Assembly: GCA_021828635.1 (NCBI GenBank)
Contig: JAJZEJ010000682.1
Location: forward strand, 1-10,011
DNA length: 10,011 nucleotides
Origin: Chloroflexota bacterium
Lineage (GTDB): Bacteria; Chloroflexota; Ktedonobacteria; Ktedonobacterales; Ktedonobacteraceae
Reading direction: 5' to 3'
The notes below the pieces were generated by a model. The model saw nothing but the letters and a program-made list of their open reading frames with translations, made no database searches and had not been told where the DNA came from. Shown one piece after another: positions 5,583-10,011 of the stretch. The translations under genes were made by a program, and so were the position numbers. Within the stretch, counting starts at the first letter, position 1; the number at the start of each line of letters is the position of its first letter.

Positions 5583-5615
5583 AGTAATTGCTTAGTAATC
5601 TCAACTGGCTACATT
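5583..5615 (+). promoter_or_regulatory. Candidate SARP-dependent promoter of the KS-alpha operon
   Basis: AGTAAT occurs at 5583-5588 and again at 5594-5599, an exact 11-bp period, as in the heptamer direct repeats bound by SARP activators (AGTAATT and AGTAATC here). About 9 bases downstream of the second heptamer is TACATT (5610-5615), a fair -10 match. SARP promoters have their last repeat about 8 bp from the -10 and lack a good -35, as here. The start of transcription would fall near 5621, about 40 bases before ATG 5664. A SARP gene is present at 2174. Binding is inferred from spacing only. Confidence 0.5.
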
Positions 5616-5663
5616 TGGCAGCAACAAGCAACTTCTATCTGGATATTTGAGGAGAAAGCGACG

Positions 5664-6947
5664 ATGGCGCGAGTCATAATCACTGGCATAGGCGTGGTGG
5701 CACCGGGAGGTGTAGGGAGAGAGGCTTTCTGGGAGACGCTCATTACGGGGCGGTCCACGGCGGCCCTCGCTCAGGTAGATCACCTGGATCAATTTCGCTC
5801 ACAAGTCGTAGCGGCTGTTGCGGATTGGAACCCGTTCCACTACCATTTAACAGAAGAAGAGGTGGCAAGAACGAGTCGGCATAGCCAGTTCGGCCTGGTT
5901 GCCGCGCTAGAAGCACTGGCGGACAGCGAGCTAGCTCTGGCTGACGCAAACCCGACACGCATCGGAGTGGCAGCAGGAACGGCTATTGGCTCAACATTGC
6001 GTCTGGAGCAGGAATATCTGGTCGTCAGCAAGCAAGCTACCGAATTTAATGTCGATCCCATGCTAGCAACACCATTTCTGTACCATGCCATGTCCCCTAC
6101 GAGCTTGAGCGCGGAAATCGCAGCAAAGTTTCACATCCAGGGGCCGGTGGCGACGATTTCGACGGGGTGTACCGCTGGCATAGATGCCATTGCGCATGCC
6201 TTCGAGTGGATTCGTGATGGCGATGCAGACGTGGTGATCGCGGGCGCGGCTGAAGCTGGTATCTGCCCCGTCAATATGGCCTCTTTTGATGCCATTAAAG
6301 GTACCACGGCACGCAACCATGAGCCAAAAAAAGCGTCCCGCCCCTTCGATAATGAGCGCAATGGCTTCGTGCTGGGAGAAGGCAGTGCCTTTCTTATCCT
6401 GGAGTCCCTGGAACATGCTTTACTGCGGCAGGCACCGATTATCTATGCTGAAATTACAGGCTATGGTAGCGCACTCAATGCGTATCATATGACCGGCTTG
6501 CAGCGTCATGGCCTGGACATGGTACAGGCCATTGAGGCAGCTCTAGACGAGGCAACATTGATGCCGGAGGATATAGAGTATATCAATGCTCATGGGTCTT
6601 CGACGCGCCAAAATGATCTCCACGAGACAAATGCTTTTAAGACAGTTTGGAAAGAGCGCATCCGCGATATTCCCATCAGCTCGATTAAATCTATGATTGG
6701 ACACTCCCTGGGCGCTATAGGGGCCATCGAGACGGCGGCCTGCGCACTGATCATTCAGCGCAAGATCATTCCCCCTACGATCAACTATCAGGTTCCCGAC
6801 CCGGAATGCGATCTGGATTATGTGCCGAACGTTGCCAGAGAGCAGGCGGTGGAACATATTGTCTCCACAGCCAGCGGGTTTGGCGGGTTCCAATCCGCGC
6901 TCGTTCTCTCCTATTATGCGGAAAGCAAAGGTGATTTTCATGTCTGA
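5664..6947 (+). CDS. Type II PKS ketosynthase alpha subunit (KS-alpha)
   Basis: This 427-residue protein has the usual KS-alpha length. It catalyses decarboxylative condensation of malonyl units on the ACP as a heterodimer with KS-beta in the cytoplasm. The thiolase-fold motifs are complete: nucleophile Cys169 in 'STGCTAGIDA', His310 in 'INAHGSSTRQND' and His347 in 'KSMIGHSLGAIG', with 'RPFDNERNGFVLGEG' (226-240) and the C-terminal 'SGFGGFQSALVL'. 'AHGSSTRQND' and 'GHSLGAIG' are closer to actinorhodin-type KS-alpha than to FabF. GAGGAG at 5649-5654 lies 9 bases before ATG 5664. The KS-beta start overlaps its last 8 bases, so the two are made in equal amounts by translational coupling. It is the first gene of the plus-strand operon, behind a possible SARP box. 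Confidence 0.95.
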   Translation: MARVIITGIGVVAPGGVGREAFWETLITGRSTAALAQVDHLDQFRSQVVAAVADWNPFHYHLTEEEVARTSRHSQFGLVAALEALADSELALADANPTRIGVAAGTAIGSTLRLEQEYLVVSKQATEFNVDPMLATPFLYHAMSPTSLSAEIAAKFHIQGPVATISTGCTAGIDAIAHAFEWIRDGDADVVIAGAAEAGICPVNMASFDAIKGTTARNHEPKKASRPFDNERNGFVLGEGSAFLILESLEHALLRQAPIIYAEITGYGSALNAYHMTGLQRHGLDMVQAIEAALDEATLMPEDIEYINAHGSSTRQNDLHETNAFKTVWKERIRDIPISSIKSMIGHSLGAIGAIETAACALIIQRKIIPPTINYQVPDPECDLDYVPNVAREQAVEHIVSTASGFGGFQSALVLSYYAESKGDFHV

Positions 6948-8175
6948 GCGAGCAGTTATTACAGGCCTCGGCGTAGTTACACCGGCAGGTACGGGAGCAT
7001 CAGCTTTTTGGCAAGGTATGGTCAGTGGGCAATCGTTCATCTCACCCATCACGGCTTTTGATACAACGCACTTTGCCAGTAAAGTGGCGGGCATTGTCAA
7101 AGATTTTGACGCAGCGGCTTTTCTAGATCCGCGTCTCATCGTGCAAACAGATCGCTGGACGCAGTTCGATCTGATTTGCACGCGGCAGGCTATCGAGGAT
7201 GCTGGCGTGCAGCTGAGGGACGAGGATGCGACCAGGGTGGGTGCGGTCTTCGCAGCCGGTACAGGAGGTAATGCGTATGGTCAGCAACAACTGCACATTT
7301 GTGGGTCACAGGGGCCAAAGCACGTGAGTGTCTACCTCTCCATTGCCTGGTTTTATGCTGCCAGTATCGGTCAGATTTCGATTAGCAACAAACTCTGTGG
7401 CTATGGGCGCAATATTTGTGCTGAAGCTGCTGGCGGCTTGATGGCTATTGGTCATGCTGCAAAGATCATTGCACGTGATATGTGTGACATTGTATTTGTG
7501 GGCGGCAGTGAGGCTCCTTTAACTCCCTATACCTTTGCCGCACACCAGGCTTCCGGCTTGATTTCGACCGCATGCGATATCTATCCCTACCGACCCTTCG
7601 ATGCCACGCGCTCCGGCCCGCTTGTTGGTGAAGGTGGCGCTGGCTTCTGTGTAGAGGGAAATGAGCATGCACGCAAGCGTAAAGCTCAGGTCTATGCCGA
7701 AATTGCTGGCTGGGGCCAGTCCTTCGATGGCGTGCTGACACGCGGGCCAGCGAACGATGGACAGGCATATGCCGTTGCCATCGCGCAGGCGCTCCAGATG
7801 GCGCAGATCGCCCCCACGGATATCGACTGGATTATCTGTGATGGGTTAGGTACTCAGGAAGGCGACATTGCCGAGGCACGTGCATTGCAGCAGGTCTTCG
7901 GCGCTGCACTCGCCGATATTCCGGCCTCCGCTCCTAAATCAATGATCGGGCGTTTGTTTAACGGAGGCTCAACCGTCGATGTGGCCTGCGCACTGCTCGG
8001 TATGCAGGAAAACACCATCCTGCCCACGGTCGGTTTTGCGCATCCAGACGTTGCCTGCCCACTCGATTGTGTTCCCAATCAAACGCGCTCTAAACCGTTG
8101 CGCCACATTCTCGTTGGCGCACGCGGCTTTGGCGGCTTTAATTCGGCGCTGGTTCTACGACGCCCTCTGTCTTAA
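6940..8175 (+). CDS. Type II PKS chain length factor (KS-beta)
   Basis: This 411-residue protein starts at ATG 6940 inside the KS-alpha stop region (8-base overlap); the frame is open further upstream, but that stretch lies inside KS-alpha. It is a KS homologue without the catalytic triad: the Cys position reads Ala163 in 'CAEAAGGLMAIG', the first His position is Asp301 in 'IICDGLGTQEGD', and the second is Arg338 in 'KSMIGRLFNGGS'. The GR-x-x-x-GG form at the last site is typical of CLFs. CLF pairs with KS-alpha, shapes the tunnel that sets chain length and helps priming by malonyl decarboxylation. Most actinobacterial CLFs have Gln at the Cys position (EQAGGL). Ala here is a notable change that could affect priming. 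Chain length cannot be read from the sequence by eye. Confidence 0.94.
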   Translation: MSERAVITGLGVVTPAGTGASAFWQGMVSGQSFISPITAFDTTHFASKVAGIVKDFDAAAFLDPRLIVQTDRWTQFDLICTRQAIEDAGVQLRDEDATRVGAVFAAGTGGNAYGQQQLHICGSQGPKHVSVYLSIAWFYAASIGQISISNKLCGYGRNICAEAAGGLMAIGHAAKIIARDMCDIVFVGGSEAPLTPYTFAAHQASGLISTACDIYPYRPFDATRSGPLVGEGGAGFCVEGNEHARKRKAQVYAEIAGWGQSFDGVLTRGPANDGQAYAVAIAQALQMAQIAPTDIDWIICDGLGTQEGDIAEARALQQVFGAALADIPASAPKSMIGRLFNGGSTVDVACALLGMQENTILPTVGFAHPDVACPLDCVPNQTRSKPLRHILVGARGFGGFNSALVLRRPLS

Positions 8176-8199
8176 CAGTACATCGAAAGGAGCTTTTCA

Positions 8200-8592
8200 A
8201 TGATTGCATCTATTCATCGTTCTACGGTAAACCCATTGCCACAAGATCGTGGTGGGCGTTTGCATATCCTGCTTACCCCTCAGAGCGTGGGAACCTCGGC
8301 TGGTTTCCTGGGGACGCTGGCCTTAGAGCCGGGTGAAGTCTTTTTGAAACACTTCCACCCTTATAGCGAGGAGTGTTTCTATGTGGTAAAGGGCGAGGTG
8401 ACGATTGAGGGTGATGACAACACGATTGTTGCCAACACGGGAACGGCAGTTTTCGTACCGAAATATGAACCGCACCGCCTGCGCAATACTGGTTCCGAGG
8501 AAACCATCCTGGTGTTTTTCTGCTCTCCGCTGGCTCCCTCGCCTCGACAAGGCCACGTCACGTTGGAGACGCAAGCTCCCGCGCTGGTCTGA
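8200..8592 (+). CDS. Cupin-domain polyketide cyclase-like protein
   Basis: This 130-residue single-domain cupin follows KS-beta after 24 bases, with an AAAGGAG site. Motif 1 is visible as His51, His53 and Glu58 in 'HFHPYSEECFYVVKGEV', and motif 2 as 'VFVPKYEPHRLRNTG' with His92. These four residues should bind a divalent metal. Small cupins next to type II PKS genes (TcmJ, WhiE-ORFII and RemF-like) assist cyclisation of the poly-ketone chain, and this position makes that role likely. The C-terminal tail (residues 110-130) is Pro/Ala-rich and outside the barrel. A dioxygenase activity is an alternative, as cupins are diverse. Confidence 0.85.
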   Translation: MIASIHRSTVNPLPQDRGGRLHILLTPQSVGTSAGFLGTLALEPGEVFLKHFHPYSEECFYVVKGEVTIEGDDNTIVANTGTAVFVPKYEPHRLRNTGSEETILVFFCSPLAPSPRQGHVTLETQAPALV

Positions 8593-8615
8593 AAGATGCT
8601 ACAGAAGGAGGAAGT

Positions 8616-9371
8616 ATGAATCTGGATTTAGCGGGCAAGCATGCCATTGTGACAGGCAGTACCGATGGCGTTGGACGGGCGATGGTAAGGGCATTGATGC
8701 AACAGGGCGTTCTGGTAGCGGCCATCTATGAGCAAGAGAGCGCGGCTTCAGCCAGTTTACAGGCAGAACTGGAGCAGTATGGAAATGGCAGTTTCGCGCT
8801 ACCGGCGGATGTCAGTGATGCGCAATCAGTCGCTACGATGCTAGAGCGGGTGCGTGAGCAGTTTGGGCAGGTTGACATTCTTGTGAACAATGCCTCCATT
8901 ATCAATCATGCTCCCTTCCAGGAACTCGCGCTACCGGCATGGCAACGAGTGCTGGACATCAATCTTACAGGCGTCTATCTTGTCAGCCAGGCAGTACTGG
9001 CGCTGATGACGAATGGCGGATCAATTATCAATGTCTCCGCATGCTTGGCCGCCGTTGGGATGCGCGGGAAAGCGCATTATACCGCTGCGAAGGCGGGCGT
9101 TATTGGCCTGACCAGGTCTCTGTGCAAGGAAGTGGGCTATCAAGGTGTTCGCGTGAATGTGATAGCGCCCGGCGTCATTGAGACCGAGGAGATTGGCGAT
9201 CTATCGCCGGAGCAACGCAAACGTTATGCCTATCTTGCCGCCATCGGACGCCTGGGGCAACCTGATGAGGTGGCGGCGGTCGTGCTGTTCCTGGCAAGTA
9301 ATCTCTCTAGCTTTATTACTGGCGCGACCATTGCTATTGATGGCGGCGTCGGAGGCATCGGCGCATTCTAA
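8616..9371 (+). CDS. SDR-family ketoreductase
   Basis: This 251-residue FabG/ActIII-like short-chain dehydrogenase starts at ATG 8616 behind GAAGGAGG. The dinucleotide-binding motif is 'TGSTDGVG' (13-20), followed by 'ADVSD' (64-68), 'NNAS' (91-94), Asn116 in 'LDINLTG', Tyr155 and Lys159 in 'HYTAAK', 'VIAPG' and the C-terminal 'ITGATIAIDGG'. It would use NAD(P)H to reduce one keto group of the chain, commonly C-9 in aromatic PKSs. Oddity: counting 13 residues back from Tyr155, where the catalytic Ser stands in FabG, gives Ala142; Ser141 is next to it ('NVSACLA'). The enzyme may use Ser141, be slow, or act on an unusual substrate. The gene is in operon order after the cupin (23-base gap). Confidence 0.9.
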   Translation: MNLDLAGKHAIVTGSTDGVGRAMVRALMQQGVLVAAIYEQESAASASLQAELEQYGNGSFALPADVSDAQSVATMLERVREQFGQVDILVNNASIINHAPFQELALPAWQRVLDINLTGVYLVSQAVLALMTNGGSIINVSACLAAVGMRGKAHYTAAKAGVIGLTRSLCKEVGYQGVRVNVIAPGVIETEEIGDLSPEQRKRYAYLAAIGRLGQPDEVAAVVLFLASNLSSFITGATIAIDGGVGGIGAF

Positions 9372-9397
9372 GGTTTTGTGAGTGAAGTATGTGATGC

Positions 9398-9403
9398 AAG
9401 GAG
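9398..9403 (+). promoter_or_regulatory. Ribosome binding site that sets the ABM monooxygenase start
   Basis: AAGGAG lies 10 bases before ATG 9414. It favours this ATG over the in-frame GTG at 9378, which would add 12 residues not typical of the family. Confidence 0.65.
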
Positions 9404-9413
9404 ACAAACAAGT

Positions 9414-9740
9414 ATGGCAACCTACGTGTTGATCTTCGGACGGCTCAATCACTTGGAGGATCAGAAAGCTTTTGAAGCAGCTTTCGAGCAGGTGAGTCGC
9501 ATCGTAGTAGGCAGTGTCGAGGGTATTGTACGCGATGAATTGATCCACGACACGAACGATCCCTGTGCCTATATCATGCTTAGTGAATGGCAAGATAAAG
9601 ATGCATGGGCTAGATGGCAGCAGGCCCCTATCCATGAAGCGCAAGTGGGACATCTGCAACACTATTGGAAGGGCCAGGGAGTGAAAATCTGTACCACCGT
9701 CTTTTGTGTTGAGCAGGAGAATGTTCATGCTACATGCTGA
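9414..9740 (+). CDS. ABM-family (antibiotic biosynthesis monooxygenase) protein
   Basis: This 108-residue protein has the dimeric alpha+beta barrel pattern of the ABM family: a first strand 'TYVLIFGRL', a helix to about residue 30, a strand 'GIVRDELIHD', then 'AYIMLSEWQDKDAWARWQQAPIHEA' (52-76) with the family's E-W, K-D-A and W plus P-x-H features, and a last strand 'VKICTTVFCVE'. Such proteins (ActVA-Orf6-like) oxidise anthrones or naphthols to quinones without a cofactor, and others are IsdG-type haem oxygenases. In this PKS operon the quinone-forming role is favoured. With the DUF1772 gene it gives two candidate anthrone-type oxygenases. Its last 14 bases overlap the start of the P450 gene, indicating coupling. 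Confidence 0.85.
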   Translation: MATYVLIFGRLNHLEDQKAFEAAFEQVSRIVVGSVEGIVRDELIHDTNDPCAYIMLSEWQDKDAWARWQQAPIHEAQVGHLQHYWKGQGVKICTTVFCVEQENVHATC

Positions 9741-10011
9741 TATTGATAACTTACTGCGGGCGGAGTATTTAGCGAATCCATGCCCTGCCTTTCAACAGTT
9801 GCAGGCTCATGACCCTGTTCACTGGAATCCACACCTCAATGGCTGGATGGTCTCGCGCTATGACGACGTGTTTGCATTGCTGCATGATTCACGTTTGTCG
9901 GCGGCCTCACCTTTTGGCTATATCTTTAGACGCCCACTCACCGAAGAAGAGCAAGGGGCTGTGCGTTTCATTCGACCTTATGTCGAGCAGTCGCTATTGA
10001 ACATGGACCCG
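9727..10011 (+). CDS. Cytochrome P450, N-terminal part (partial, cut at window end)
   Basis: Ninety-five residues are visible from ATG 9727, which lies 7 bases after AGGAG (9715-9719) inside the ABM gene; an in-frame ATG at 9721 is too close to that site. The text has the start pattern of soluble bacterial P450s: 'NPCPAFQQLQAHDPVHWNPHLNGWMVSRYDDVFALLHDSRLSA' and, at the end, 'LLNMDP', which matches the beginning of the family's 'DPPeHtrlR' signature. The I-helix, ExxR and haem-Cys motifs lie beyond the window. It probably hydroxylates or couples the aromatic product after cyclisation; the substrate cannot be told. It is the sixth gene of the plus-strand operon, which continues past the window. 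Confidence 0.92.
   Translation, partial: MLHADIDNLLRAEYLANPCPAFQQLQAHDPVHWNPHLNGWMVSRYDDVFALLHDSRLSAASPFGYIFRRPLTEEEQGAVRFIRPYVEQSLLNMDP

Noticed and set aside
6820..6939. Upstream extension of KS-beta
   Set aside because: The extra 40 residues are read inside KS-alpha and do not belong to the family; MSERAVITG at 6940 is the normal N-terminus.
6543..7181. 212-residue minus-strand open frame across the KS-alpha/KS-beta junction
   Set aside because: It is antisense to two well-supported ketosynthase genes, shows no family pattern and has no ribosome site.
9201..9728. 175-residue minus-strand open frame over the ketoreductase and ABM genes
   Set aside because: It is antisense to recognised enzymes and has no recognisable motif.
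1..10011. CRISPR arrays, tRNA or rRNA genes, insertion sequences
   Set aside because: I saw no regular repeat-spacer pattern, cloverleaf, rRNA segment or transposase.

Overview
The window carries most of an aromatic (type II) polyketide synthase gene cluster. It has a ketosynthase/chain-length-factor pair, an acyl carrier protein, an aromatase/cyclase, a cupin cyclase, a ketoreductase, several oxygenase candidates and SARP-type (BTAD-domain) regulators. Base composition looks balanced rather than the very high GC of Streptomyces. The mix of genes (two BTAD regulators, a LysW-like mini-protein, an NHLP/Os1348-like small protein, a cytidylate-kinase-like protein, a type II PKS) suggests a Ktedonobacteria-like member of the Chloroflexota. 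That placement is an inference from gene content, not from a marker gene.

Layout. Positions 2-589 hold the C-terminal part of a BTAD regulator cut by the window edge. Positions 784-1603 hold a two-gene unit, an NTF2/SnoaL-like protein and a 55-residue LysW-like zinc-ribbon protein, closed by a strong intrinsic terminator (1660-1692). A spacer without genes follows. Positions 1955-3013 hold a small NHLP-clan-like protein apparently coupled to a complete SARP-type activator. Reading leftwards on the minus strand from 5474 to 3025 are the ACP, a fused aromatase/cyclase plus TcmI-type cyclase, a DUF1772/anthrone-oxygenase-like membrane protein and a cytidylate-kinase-like protein. From a divergent promoter region (5475-5663) the plus-strand operon runs to the end of the window: KS-alpha, KS-beta (CLF), cupin cyclase, SDR ketoreductase, ABM monooxygenase, and the start of a cytochrome P450 that leaves the window.

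How the genes may work together (inference). KS-alpha and CLF would build a poly-beta-ketone on the ACP. The SDR would reduce one keto group. The TcmN-like, TcmI-like and cupin modules would fold and aromatise the chain. The ABM enzyme, the DUF1772 protein and the P450 would oxidise the polycycle, for example anthrone to quinone plus hydroxylation. The SARP may switch on the divergent promoter, where an 11-bp-spaced direct repeat sits a typical SARP distance from a possible -10 box. No acyltransferase or phosphopantetheinyl transferase is present, as is common for type II systems.

Most unusual points: an aromatase/cyclase-TcmI fusion; a CLF with Ala instead of the usual Gln at the former active-site Cys; a ketoreductase whose catalytic Ser position reads Ala; a LysW-like carrier ending in Asp instead of Glu; an ACP split from the KS pair onto the opposite strand; and a 20-bp near-perfect inverted repeat after the DUF1772 gene.
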